Source: Ichthyophis bannanicus (lineage: Eukaryota > Chordata > Amphibia > Gymnophiona > Ichthyophiidae). From it: a DNA stretch of 64,000 nt. Positions 42,492 to 53,731 of the stretch are shown here, piece after piece; position 1 is the first letter of the stretch, and the number at the start of each line of letters is the position of its first letter. The DNA is taken from assembly GCA_033557465.1 (NCBI GenBank), contig CM066033.1:1305069519-1305133518 (forward strand), given 5' to 3'. Made by a program: the position numbers and the translations under genes. Below the pieces are notes generated by a model. That model saw only the letters and a program-made list of their open reading frames with translations, searched no databases and was not told the DNA's origin.

Positions 42492-43164
42492 CATAGGATT
42501 TTCTTCAATACCTACTCCAGTAAGTAGTTTCCATACAGAGTTTTCTCCCCCTTTGCGGTTCATCATCTTCTCAGCTATTTTTTTTAAGGCAGCTTTTCGG
42601 ACAGAAATTTGGTATCACTACTCCAAATTATGTCTATCGGTCCTCTCCAATCTATAGGACCTAACTTTTTATGCTGCCTTAATAACAGATAATTCCAAAA
42701 GAGGTCCAGAACTCATTTGGACTTTTTATTGTTGCAGGCATCAGGCCTGTCTACTATTCTTAGCCACCTTCAATTCTCTTTGGCTCCAACAAAATAGATT
42801 AGATTACACACTGGCAATTCAACAGCCAGATCTAAGCAACCTACAACATGCTCTCTGCAATTCTACAACAAAGCTCTGCAACTGTGGGCCTTTGCCAGAG
42901 AGCCTCAGAGCTACTCCTAATAGGTAGCTGACAGATAGTTAAGAAGGGCTTCAGCTGGTGGACTCTGCCAGTCATGCTCCTACATGACTGTTTTTTTTCC
43001 TACTCTTACCATATTCCTTAAAATTTCCTTTTAAGAAAAGTTAACCAGGGTTTAGACCACGTGAAAGCGTAGAAAATTGCACAATTCCCTGGTTTGTTCC
43101 ACATCTCACTGGAACTTCCACAACAGGGATGCATTTTTTTCACTGCAGTTGGTCCTTATTCACT
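42492..43164 (+). pseudogene. DIRS-E RNase H remnant
   Basis: LITDNSKRG near 42685 corresponds to the TDAS motif, and GCTCTGCAACTGTGGGCCTT near 42885 aligns with the LRLWAFARE block of DIRS-F (57225-57250). Stops are frequent. Confidence 0.55.
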
Positions 43165-43375
43165 ACTTTATTTTATTTATTTAGCAAGCATTTGTATACC
43201 GCTCCTTCCAGTGATCAGAAGCGGGTAAGATTTCATGGAAAAAGCTGTCGAATCAAGACAGAATAATTTTGATTTGTACATAAAGATTCGAAAGGTTAGC
43301 ACGTCATGCAGAAAATTATCTACTTCTAAGCTAAGGGGATAATTTACATATGTACATTTATACATTACAGGTTAC
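43165..43375 (-). repeat. SINE/L2 tail fragment
   Basis: Plus strand TTTATTTATTTAGCAAGCAT then TGTATACCGCTCCTTCCAGT: the reverse of the tail shared by the SINE at 1605 and L2 ends. No tRNA head is seen. Confidence 0.5.
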
Positions 43376-43960
43376 TTTCCTTCTAATTTCCTATACTTCA
43401 TGGTAGCTTATGTTGAACAAGAGAACGCATGATACTTATAGTGCCCTCATAAAGAGGCAAACATGGTATCCCCTTATATTGCGTCTTTTTCTCCAGCTAC
43501 TATTTGAAATTATAGAAGGATCCAGACTTGCTGTCTTAAGACTGAGGATCTCCTCTGCACTCATTCACGTACATCTCGAGACTTGGTTATTTCAGGGGCT
43601 AGATCTTTTCAAGAAGTCTAGTCCTATCCCTGTAAGTGAAAAACATAATACCAGTTTCCACGAAACTTTCTCTATAGTTCTTCCATATTTAACCAGACAG
43701 AGATTCTCCATCAATATTCTCAAGTAGGTCTTAATCCTTCTTGTTATTGCGTCAATTTCTATACAACATCTGACTTTGAAAGATTTGTTTACTGTCCATA
43801 TTAATGCTGCCCCAGCATACCATAAAACTCAATGGACAACCAATTTCTATGGTAAATTAGGAAATACCTTCTTTTACTGTTACCTTTTAGGTTACGTCAC
43901 ATCTGAAGCTCTACATGTAAGGTCGTCATCATAAATGACATCACTTACGAAAGACTTTTA
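43376..43960 (+). pseudogene. DIRS-E YR region, heavily decayed
   Basis: Located between RNase H and the YR catalytic remnant; no secure motif. Confidence 0.35.
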
Positions 43961-44180
43961 TTTTTATTTTATTTAACAATCACTTATATACCGCATCTTC
44001 CATAGCTCAGTTGCGGTTCACAATAAACAACAATCAACAAAGCAGAGTTTGTTTTACATGTAACATATAACCAAAAGCAATAGTATAAGTAAACAACAAA
44101 TGTTAAAACTGAACACCACGGAACAGTGCAAACTATATACATTGTATATATTATATATATTTTTTACTGATATTCAAGAA
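43961..44180 (-). repeat. SINE/L2 tail fragment
   Basis: TTTTATTTTATTTAACAATC then CTTATATACCGCATCTTCCA, again the reversed L2/SINE tail, ending in an AT-rich microsatellite (TATATATT) near 44150. Confidence 0.5.
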
Positions 44181-44431
44181 ATTGGAGGCTCAACGCCTAG
44201 TACAAATGTCTGTCTTTCATTGGAATAAAGGGGGTCTTAAAGACCTATCCCTTTTTTTCTACAAAGGGTATTTCTGCCTTTTCATCCAAACCAGTCAGAT
44301 TATCTCCACTCTTTCCTAGGACCTTATTCTGCTCCAAGGACAAGAAGTTCAATTTTTTGGACTTTACAGAAGCTTTAGCTATTTCTCAAAAGTCCATCCT
44401 CATTGAACTCCCCCAGTACTTTCTTCTGGGG
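44181..44431 (+). pseudogene. DIRS-E YR remnant
   Basis: Around 44270-44365 the frames give FHPNQ and later FLGPYSAP and a WTL, matching PFHLNQEVYLPVFF...HTLDCK of DIRS-F. Broken by indels and cut by a CR1 fragment. Confidence 0.6.
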
Positions 44432-44910
44432 TTAGTTCTGGCCATGAGACCTTCTCATCTCTTCCTGTATTGCAAAATTTATTTTTTTCCCTCTAAGGTC
44501 AGTCAGTGGAGCTGCTAGAATGTCCCAAAGTTCCCTCAGTATTCTAGGGTGTATCCCATCCGGTCCCATCGCTTTGTCTTCTTTAGGTTCAGCTAGTTTC
44601 TCATGAACACAGTCTTGTGAAAATTGTTCAAGATGCCCTTTGTTTCTGAGGTCCTGCTCCTGGTTCTTCATCTGTGAACATAGAACAGAAATATTTGTTA
44701 AGCAATTCCGCTTTATCCTCCTCAGCTTTTACATATTCCTCCCCTTCACCCTTGAGTCTGACCATACCACTTTTGCCCTTCCTCTTCTCAATAACATATC
44801 TGAAAAATGTCTTATCCCCCCATTTAACTACATTGGCTATTTCGTCCTCTTTTTGAATCTTTGCTTTCCTGACTACTTTGCTAGCTTCTCTTAAGTTTTT
44901 CCAAATATAG
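44432..44910 (-). pseudogene. CR1 ORF2 fragment (RT N-terminus)
   Basis: The minus strand reads MKNQEQDLRNKGHLEQF and KAMGPDGIHPRILRELWDIL, then AAPLTDL, matching the CR1 at the right edge of the window (KAMGPDGIHPRILRELGDVL). A short divergent end follows. Truncated at both sides. Confidence 0.8.
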
Positions 44911-44984
44911 ATGCCTGTCTTTACAGCAACAAGATTAAATCAAAATAAACTGAACCATCTAATTTCTCAACAAATAGGGGTGTC

Positions 44985-45205
44985 CTACATGGAGCAATGG
45001 GGGGAGGAGCGGTGGGTTCACCACTAAACAAACAAAGAAACAAAGATACGGGGAGGGGTGAAGACATGGGTGTAGGGGTGCACCTACTCCCTAAAATATA
45101 TGGGAAGGGGTGCACCTACTCCTGCCATATTGCTGGGCAGACTAGATGGACCATACTGTTCTTTATCTGCCGTCATTTACTATGTTACTATGTTGCTTCA
45201 CATTG
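44985..45205 (+). mobile_element. CR1 3' end
   Basis: Contains GGGCAGACTAGATGGACCAT, TCTTTATCTGCCGTCATTTA and a TTACTATGTTACTATG tail. Same subfamily as 26440-26640. Confidence 0.65.
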
Positions 45206-45284
45206 AGGGAATTTCTTTGAGGTTAATGTACTGGCTCTCAACCACAGACCCATATTACCCTCAAGTATTTTTGAGTGAGATCCA

Positions 45285-45420
45285 CATTAGAAAATTGGGA
45301 CTCAATATTTTTCTAATATTTATGATTTACACAAGGACTCCCCTCTGGATACCTTGTTTAGTCAAGCTGTTCCACAGCACCTCTTTTTTTCTTTTCTAGT
45401 TCAACTCCTACCCTCCATCC
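45285..45420 (+). pseudogene. DIRS-E YR C-terminal remnant
   Basis: Reads DSPLDTLFSQAVPQHLF, matching DSRRDALFGQAVLKHLF at the end of the DIRS-F recombinase. The tyrosine segment just upstream is not recognisable. Confidence 0.65.
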
Positions 45421-45509
45421 CTTGGATGCCTGAGGTTTTGAGGGATAAGCATGGCCCATCTTTAGATTTGCAACATGCTGGGGCCTCCTCCAGGCATCTT
45501 AGCTTGGGA

Positions 45510-45612
45510 GTCCCCATATGTGAAGACTCATTCCTGCTTGTTCCTGGAGATAGCACAGTTACTTACCTGTAACAGGTGATCTCTGGGAACAGCAGGAATA
45601 AGTCTTCACAAC
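45510..45612 (+). repeat. DIRS-E internal complementary region (ICR)
   Basis: Almost identical to the ICRs of D and F: left half to GTTCCTGGAGAT, right half from AGCACAGTTACTTACCTG to AATAAGTCTTCAC. Confidence 0.92.
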
Positions 45613-45701
45613 CCACCCACCTCCCCTAGAGTTGTTCTCTCTCTCTCTCTTTTTTTCTCTCTAATTTGTCTACTTCCCTCCTTCGGTCTCAGCTACAAAC
45701 C

Positions 45702-45854
45702 CAACTGATGAGAGGGAAGTAAATGGGTGGGGAGGCAGCGCGCATGCGTGTGGGATGCTCCCAAAAGCTTTCTTTTTGGATGCTGGGGAGCGTTCCCGCG
45801 CAGGCTCCGTCGGTACCGACATACCCATATGTGAAGACTTATTCCTGCTGTTCC
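45702..45854 (+). repeat. DIRS-E right inverted terminal repeat
   Basis: AACTGATGAGAGGGAAGTAA to TTATTCCTGCTGTTCC, inverse of the left ITR; includes GTCGGTACCGAC. Confidence 0.9.
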
Positions 45855-45888
45855 CAGAGATCACCTGTTACAGGTAAGTAACTGTGCT

Positions 45889-46317
45889 TTACCAGTGGTC
45901 ACCCTGTACTCTCCAGCCAAGTTGCACCTGCAGTGCCTCCTCTTGCTCCTCCCCCTTTCACTTAAATCACAAAGAGAGCTTTGGCTATGATCAGCACACC
46001 TGTTTGCCTCCAAGGGGGTCAAAGCAACCTCTGAACATTTCTCAACTATCTGCCTCAACCCACCACAGGATGAGTTCCCTGGGTGCAAGAGGGGCCCTCT
46101 GGTAAACCAAACATTTTAACCCTTGCACCCTCAGCTCGGGATTCACCCATCTGCTTGGGTGATTATATCTTGTCAGTCCATGAAGAAAGTAAGGTTGCTT
46201 AACTGTGATCATGGTTCTCCATGGACAGCAGGATAAATCAACCACACAGTCCTTCCCTCCTCCATTATGGGTTGAAGTTATGATTCTTGATGGGCGTCAC
46301 CTAGGATCTGGGAGGGA
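45889..46317 (+). mobile_element. DIRS fragment with ICR-like segment (fifth family)
   Basis: At 46150-46260, GGTGATTATATCTTGTCAGT matches the reverse complement of the start of the fragment at 14438, followed by TAAGGTTGCTTAACTGTGAT, then GTTCTCCATGGACAGCAGG. This is the two-part structure of an ICR. The upstream 250 bp are unassigned. It suggests the 3' part of a DIRS copy of the same family as 14438. Confidence 0.45.
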
Positions 46318-46930
46318 CATAAGAACATAAGATATGCCATACTGGGTCAGACCAAGGTCCATCAAGCCCAGTATCCTGTTTCCAACAGTAGCCAATCTAG
46401 GTCATACGTACCTAGCAGTTTCCCCAAAAGACACAGGTTCACAATGCTTGTATTGGGTCAAGCATTGATATCCTGGGTCCCTTTTTAATAATGGTTTATG
46501 GACCTTTCCTCCAGGAACTTGTCCATATCTTTTTTTTTAAACCCAGCTACACTAACAGCCTTTACTACATCCTCCGGTAACAAATTCCAGAGTTTGATTA
46601 CACGTTGAGTGAAAAAATATTTTCTCTTATTTGTCTTAGTTTACCCTGTAGCTTCATTGCATATCCCCTAGTCTTTCTATATTCTGATAACATAAACAAT
46701 TAATCTACGTTTACCCGTTCCACTCCGTTCATTAATTTATAGACTTCTATCATATCTCCCCTCAGCCGTCTCTTTTTCAGGTTAAAGAGCTCTAACCTTT
46801 TTAGCCTTTCTTCATAGGGGTATCCTTCCGTCCCCTTTACCATTTTGGTGACTCTTCTCTGAACCTTTTCTAATAACGCTATATCCTTTTTAAGATACGG
46901 CGACCAGAATTGCACACACTATTCAAGATG
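46318..46930 (-). pseudogene. CR1 LINE 3' part: ORF2 C-terminus and 3' UTR
   Basis: On the minus strand 46915-46700 reads [20 protein letters not shown], then [20 protein letters not shown] and [10 protein letters not shown], the conserved end of CR1 ORF2. The 3' UTR ends at 46318 with the CCATACTGGGTCAGACC phrase reversed and a TTCTTATG-type tail. 5'-truncated, as is usual for CR1. Confidence 0.85.
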
Positions 46931-47146
46931 CGGTCTAGAGACTGAGGGGGAAGAGCAACAAGCACACAAGAGGGTTCACTTGCACATGCCCAGAAGAGTT
47001 TTCGAAAGTTTGTTTTCGAAGTCACGATGATACTGCCCAAAATTGCAAGTTCTCTGTTTAAATTTACAAGTTCTTTGTAAGTGTTAGTTATTGTAAACAG
47101 CCTTGATTAAATGAAAAGGCGGTATATAAAAATTGTTAAATAGTAT
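46931..47146 (+). mobile_element. L2-like LINE 3' end
   Basis: At 47090-47140 GTAAACAGCCTTGATTAAAT, then AAGGCGGTATATAAAAATTG, a standard L2 3' terminus. The upstream 100 bp are its 3' UTR or unassigned. Confidence 0.55.
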
Positions 47147-47312
47147 GTTTGCATTGTGACACAATAGCGTGTTTCCCTCATTCATAGAATCAGGCAGATG
47201 GGGGATACATGTGTGAGTTATGGAGGTTTTGGGGGAGTGCGTGTCATGGTGGATATTAGGAAAGTGCATGTGTGTATATTAAAGGAGGTGTGTGCATCTA
47301 TGTGTATGACAC
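47147..47312. repeat. GT-rich minisatellite, left part (interrupted by DIRS-C)
   Basis: Irregular GT/GGG-rich repeats such as GGGAGTGCGTGTCATGG and GTGCATGTGTGTATATT. The same type resumes at 50860, so DIRS-C inserted inside it. Confidence 0.6.
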
Positions 47313-47354
47313 GGTGAAATTAGGCTTTACCTGCTAATTTTCTTTCCTTTAGTC

Positions 47355-47470
47355 TCTCCAGTCCAGTCCAGACTACCAAGTATTCTCCTCATCCCAGCAG
47401 ATAGAGACTGAAAATTCCTGGCTTTGGTGATGTCACCCTACTTAGGCGCCCGGATTCCTCCCACCAAGCC
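47355..47470 (-). repeat. DIRS-C inverted terminal repeat (3' side)
   Basis: Plus strand TCCAGTCCAGTCCAGACTAC through GGATTCCTCCCACCAAGCC; reverse complement at 50737-50846. Confidence 0.88.
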
Positions 47471-47696
47471 AGTATGTGAATAATAAAGCAGAAGCTAACA
47501 AACACCCCTCTTACTAATCAAAAATGAAGCAAACCTAACTATAGTATAGAGAAGGAATCACAATTTCTTTTTCCCTGAAGAGAACGACCACTCCAGGATG
47601 AAGTAATGACCCTCTCCCTGGGCAGTGGTTACAGAAGCAGAAGTCAGGCACCATTCCTTGCCACGCGCTTGCTGAAGAATAAAGCTACAGCGGTGG

Positions 47697-47797
47697 GATC
47701 TGGACTAGACTGGAGAGACTAAAGGAAACAAAATTAGCAGGTAAGGCCTAATTTCACCTTCCATAGCGTCCCTCCAGTTCAGTTCAGATTACCGGGA
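47697..47797 (-). repeat. DIRS-C internal complementary region (ICR)
   Basis: Plus strand GGACTAGACTGGAGAGACTA, then AAATTAGCAGGTAAGGCC, matches one end reversed; TTCCATAGCGTCCCTCCAGT with CAGATTACC matches the other. The junction AATTTCACCTTCCATAG gives the element ends. Confidence 0.85.
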
Positions 47798-47829
47798 TGT
47801 ACTCACACGTGGGCGGGACCTGCAAGCCT

Positions 47830-48362
47830 GATCTCCCACAGGATGGCTGAAATCACCGAAAGCAACATGTCCTTGCAAAAATGTGGGACGCGAAGAGCGT
47901 GATTGACATGTTTGAGATCTAGAATCCGGATAAAAGGAGCCTGCCTTTTTGGGTACCACAAAATACATTGAATATCGACTTGACCCTAATTAGTCGGTTG
48001 GCACAGGCACCACTGCTTTGGAGCTGGATAAGACGCTGGAGGGTCGACTCGACTACCGCCCACTTGTTCAGGGACCTGCAGTGCAGCGGCAGAAACATGT
48101 TCCTGAGCAGTCAGGTGAACTCCAAGGCATAATTCTCTTGAATTATCTCCAGCACCCACTGGTCCAATGTTATCTGGACCCAGGTGGAATAAAACGGGCG
48201 TAGATGACCACCTACCTGCACAAACTGTGCCCGAGCTTGCTGCCCTTCATTGTGTTTTCTTAGTAATGTTGGTGGTACCTGAAAATGCACTGTGCCCTGA
48301 GCTGTGCCCACTGCAAAAGGGCTGACCTCAAGACTGATATCTTTCCCTTGAATAGGGGGCAA
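47830..48362 (-). pseudogene. DIRS-C RT, N-terminal fragment
   Basis: Minus strand: HLRPFYSTWVQITLDQWVLE, IIQENYALEF, and nearer the 3' side YFVVPKKAGSF, in shifting frames. Compare FYPAWVQITSDQWVLEVI in DIRS-A. It stops where RT motif A would begin; the rest is deleted up to the ICR. Confidence 0.75.
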
Positions 48363-48399
48363 ACCGCAATGCCCTGTAGTGGCAGAAATCCCAACTCTG

Positions 48400-49795
48400 A
48401 CCCTTTGGGTTACCCTGAGGCTCTGGCCAACTTGGGCTTGTCTTCCAGTAGCTGTGCCAGCTTAGCCTCGTTCAAATCCTTCACAGGTTTGGTCAAGTCC
48501 TCCCAGAACAGGAGCTTTCCCCTGAAAGCCTGCTCAGCCTCGCCTTAGAGGATCCATCCGCTGACCAGTTTGATAGCCATAGCAACTGATGGGCAGCCAC
48601 TAGAGAGGCTGTGGCTTCGGCTGATGCTCGCACCTAATCGTAATGCGAATCTGCCAAGTAGGCTGCATCCGATTCCAGGCGAGCCAACTCTGCCACTGGC
48701 GAGGAGCCATAAGGCCTTGGGATGGCCTGTGCCCAATGTTGGCACACTTGGGCTACCTAGGCCCCACAAACAGCTGCCTGCAGCATCAGGGCACTGATCT
48801 CAAAGACCTGCTTCAACATCATTTCGAGCCTCTTGTCCTGCGGCTCTTTTAGAGCTGCTCCACCTTCCACTGGAATGGTGGTCCTCTTGATGACAGCTGT
48901 AACTAGCGCATCGACCTTAGGGATATGAAGAAGTTCCTTTTTCTTTGACAGAACCGGATAGAGACGAGCCATTGCTCGACCGCTGCGCAACCCGGCCTCT
49001 GGCACCTCCCACTCAGCTTCGATCATTTGCTTGATAGCCCTGTGGATGGGGAAGGCCAACTCCGATGACCGAAAACCTTGTAATAATGGATACTCCAGAG
49101 AATGAGCCAGATCCTGGGGTTCACAGGTGATATTGAGAGTCCCAAGCTAGTGGGCAATGAGCCGGCTAAGCTCCTCCCTCTTGAAAACCTGAATGACCCT
49201 CGGGTCTTCCCCAGAAGTAACCTTGTCCCCCTCGATATCTAGGGAGAAACTCCTCGTTACACAGTCCTGAGGGACCCTTTAAGGGTTCATCAGACCCCCC
49301 TAAATGGACAGCCCGGTTTGGACTCCTGTCCGGGCTACCAGCAGATCTCTGATTCCATGCTGTCCGCCGGTGTCTGAGTCCTGGAACTAAAGGCGCCACT
49401 GATCTGTCCCCCTCTGAGCACCATGGCCTCTCTTTAGCAGATAGGCCTGGTGCATCAGCAGGAAGAAATCCAGGGAAAAAGGAGCCCTCAGGGACTCCTA
49501 ATCAGTATCCCGATTGAACCCCACACCTCTCGGGGTAACCTGCGCCCTCAAGAATCCGGGCGACGACTGGCCATCTGCACACACAATGGCCATGGTTCCT
49601 GCCAAAGCCATGGGAACCACTGCCAATGGAGCCACTGCCAAAGGGGAAGCATGGCTCTGAGTTCCACTACCATGAGAGCCCCGAAGCTGCTCACCTGCCT
49701 CGGTCTGCCTTTTCGCACGACCTGCAAAGTCTGACCATGGAGAGAGTGCCCTGACGCAGGCCGCAGCCAACACATATGACTTTTGAAGAGGGCAT
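48400..49795 (-). pseudogene. gag: DIRS-C gag (frameshifted)
   Basis: Start on the minus strand at 49795: MPSSKVICVGCGLRQGTLSM with CVGC and CRSC as in DIRS-A. The core at 49059-48757 reads FPIHRAIKQMIEAEWEVPEA, ARLYPVLSKKKELLHIPKVD, VIKRTTIPVEGGAALK, MLKQVFEIS. Middle parts are in other frames with stops. The CxxC pair and TTIPVEG block place it in the DIRS-A gag group. Confidence 0.78.
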
Positions 49796-50149
49796 AGGCC
49801 AAAAGACAAGAATTAAAATGGTGGAAAAAACCCAACTCCAGAAGAAACTCGCCCGCAAGGAGCCTGCAAGAAACGATTGCTGACACTTGCTGAAAATCCG
49901 CCCCACAGAAGAGGCTTACCTCCTGGCAAGAACCACCCCGAGCAGCACTCCACCGTACCTGGAACTGTCCAAGGTAGAGACAAACGCCTCAGTGTTGGAC
50001 CATGACTCACTCAGCCCCCACAGCCGCTGCTTCATGGACGTAGAGGCCAAGCAAAACTGGGCAAATTTAAGAGGTCTAACTCTCCGATCACATCAGGACA
50101 GCCATTGAAGGCTGATCCCGGCAGAGGAATTAAGGCAGGGACACGGTGT
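49796..50149 (-). other. DIRS-C 5' leader between the left ITR and gag
   Basis: Non-coding element leader on the minus strand; it continues to 50556-50736 after the L2 insertion. No motif seen. Confidence 0.5.
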
Positions 50150-50555
50150 TCCCGGATGTGCTGAAGCTCCCCCCTCCTTTGATTGAATGGGCTCAGGGAG
50201 TTAGACAATGGAAATCCCTCCCAGCCAATATCTGGAGCAACAAGGAACTTTCCTCATTTAGGAAACAGCTTAAAACCCATCTTTTCTCCATCCACCTCGG
50301 ATGCAAAAAGAACAGCAGCCAATGAAACATCCCCATGCTGTTCAAGAGACAAGCTGAGACTGAGAGGCAGACTAAAGTTCGGAATGTCTGCTGTTCCGAA
50401 ATGTGTATGTTTGACCTCCCCTGGTGATGGTAATCACCTCCCCAAGTATATATGTTCTAACCTGTTATAATGTATCCCCTCCTTTTTGTAAACCACTTTG
50501 ACCCGGTGAAAAGTGGTATATAAGCACAGCTAAATAAAATAAAATAAATGAGCTT
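50150..50555 (+). mobile_element. L2-like LINE 3' end inserted in DIRS-C
   Basis: Reads QWKSLPANIWSNKELSSFRK then QLKTHLFSIHLG, the ORF2 C-terminus of an L2-clade LINE, followed by a 3' UTR ending AAAAGTGGTATATAAGCACA and a TAAATAAAATAAAATAAA tail. Possible degenerate target duplication AGCTCCCCCCTCC / AGCTTCCTCCT at its edges. Confidence 0.75.
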
Positions 50556-50736
50556 CCTCCTATGCGTCTTTGTGGCAGGCAGGAACCAACTCACTTGAAC
50601 TAACCTAAACCAACCCTAAGAGGCTAAAAGTTGTTTTGTTTTGTTTTTTTAAATTGTTTTTAAACTAAGGAAATCTCTAACCAGTGTAGACCAGGCTACA
50701 TTGAGCTGCTCCCATCTGCTGGAGACTGAGGATGCT

Positions 50737-50846
50737 AGCTTGGTGGGAGGAGTCTGGGCTCCTAAGTAGGGTGACTTCACTAAAGCATGGAATTCTGTCT
50801 CCATCTGCTGGAATGGGGAGGTCCTGGTAGTCTGGACTGGACTGGA
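50737..50846 (-). repeat. DIRS-C inverted terminal repeat (5' side)
   Basis: Plus strand GCTTGGTGGGAGGAGTCTGG through TAGTCTGGACTGGACTGGAG, the partner of 47355-47470. Confidence 0.88.
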
Positions 50847-50859
50847 GGTGTACTATGGA

Positions 50860-51070
50860 ATGGGGATGTCGGGGATGTCAAGGGCATGCGTGTGTGTGTG
50901 GGAGCTGTTGGGGGGTGTGTGCATGTGTGTTCATCATAGGGGGGTGTTGGGGCCTTGCATGCATGTCTCAAGCTTGTTGAGATGGTGCATGCAGATGTGT
51001 GTGTGTGTCATGGGATGATGAGTGCTTATGTGTGACTGTCATGGGGGTGTGGGCGCGTGCAAATGTGTTT
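50860..51070. repeat. GT-rich minisatellite, right part
   Basis: Repeats of the GGGGGTGTGTGCATGTGTGT and GTCATGGGGGTGTGGG kind, matching 47147-47312. It is the target of the DIRS-C insertion. Confidence 0.65.
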
Positions 51071-53004
<1,934 letters not shown>

Positions 53005-53354
53005 AAGCAGGAAGTCGGTCCTCACATATGGGACTCCCTAGCTCCAGGCTGCCAAGGACCGAACCACGACAGTACCAACGGCAACCAGTGGGGTGGCTGT
53101 GAGTTGCAAAAGGTGATTAACCGTTGAGAGACTCTGCAAGACCCTAGCGTCCAGCAACACTATCCTGCGAACGTGTGAATGGATGACCAAGTGGCAGCTC
53201 TGGAAATTTGTCACTGGCACAGAACGAAGGTGGGCTGCTAACGTGGCCATCACCCTCACGCGATATGCCGTGATCCGGTGCTCCAGGGAGAGGCCTGCCC
53301 GCTCATAGGTGAGAGCAATGCAGTCCACCACCCAAGATGATAGGGTACTCTTGG
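53005..53354 (-). pseudogene. DIRS-G (minus strand), YR C-terminus and partial ICR
   Basis: On the minus strand: SKSTLSSWVVDCIALTYERA, GLSLEHRITAYRVRVMATLA, AHLRSVPV, then out of frame. This is the catalytic end of a DIRS YR of the B type (compare STWVADCIAWAY ... TAHRVRAKA). The histidine of HxxR is a tyrosine (TAYRVR, codon TAT). The low-coordinate end has the first half of an ICR (AGTCCCATATGTGAGGACCG reading minus) and stops near 53005, so the right end is lost. DIRS-F is inserted here. Confidence 0.8.
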
Positions 53355-53356
53355 AT

Positions 53357-53517
53357 CTCCAGGAACAAGCAGGAATAAGTCCTCACATATGGGTACGTCG
53401 GTACCGACGGAGCCTGCGCGGGAAAGCTCCCCAACTTCCCAGAAGGAAAGCTTTTGGGGCCTCCCACTGCGCATGCGCGCTGCCTTCCCGCCTTCCTGAC
53501 CAACTCTCCTCAGTTCT
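53357..53517 (+). repeat. DIRS-F left inverted terminal repeat
   Basis: CTCCAGGAACAAGCAGGAAT to CTCTCCTCAGTTC; reverse complement at 59053-59207. Contains GTCGGTACCGAC and TGCGCATGCGCGC. Confidence 0.93.
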
Positions 53518-53731
53518 TCTTTTTCCGCGGAGCGAGCAGGTCGTGTTCCTGTCACCGCTGAAGAAGTTGTTATTTTAATTTGTTTCTTTGGCCGCGTGTC
53601 TGCCTTCCCTGATTCCGGACCGGTACCGCCGGTCTTTTTTCTTTATTTCTTTACAAAAAAAAAAAATCTTATTTTCCCCACTTGGTGTGTTTGTTCTGTG
53701 AGGCCTCTAGGCCTTCACAGAATTCTCCCTC

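Larger units (their letters stand above)
37723..45888 (+). mobile_element. DIRS-E: old DIRS copy expanded by nested insertions
   Basis: ITRs and ICR are clear and belong to the D/F family. Gag is recognisable; RT is mostly lost, RNase H and YR survive as short blocks. Nested inside: hAT-2 (40391-42483), two L2/SINE tails, a CR1 RT fragment and a CR1 3' end. About 5 kb remains after subtracting them. It is the most decayed member of its family here, in line with the number of later insertions. Confidence 0.88.
47313..50859 (-). mobile_element. DIRS-C: minus-strand, internally deleted DIRS copy
   Basis: On the minus strand: left ITR at 50737-50846, gag, RT N-terminus, then directly the ICR and the other ITR at 47355-47470. 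RT palm, RNase H and YR are missing, so it is non-autonomous. The gag core is close to that of DIRS-A. Ends are read from the ICR junction. A plus-strand L2 3' end is inserted at about 50150-50555. Confidence 0.88.
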
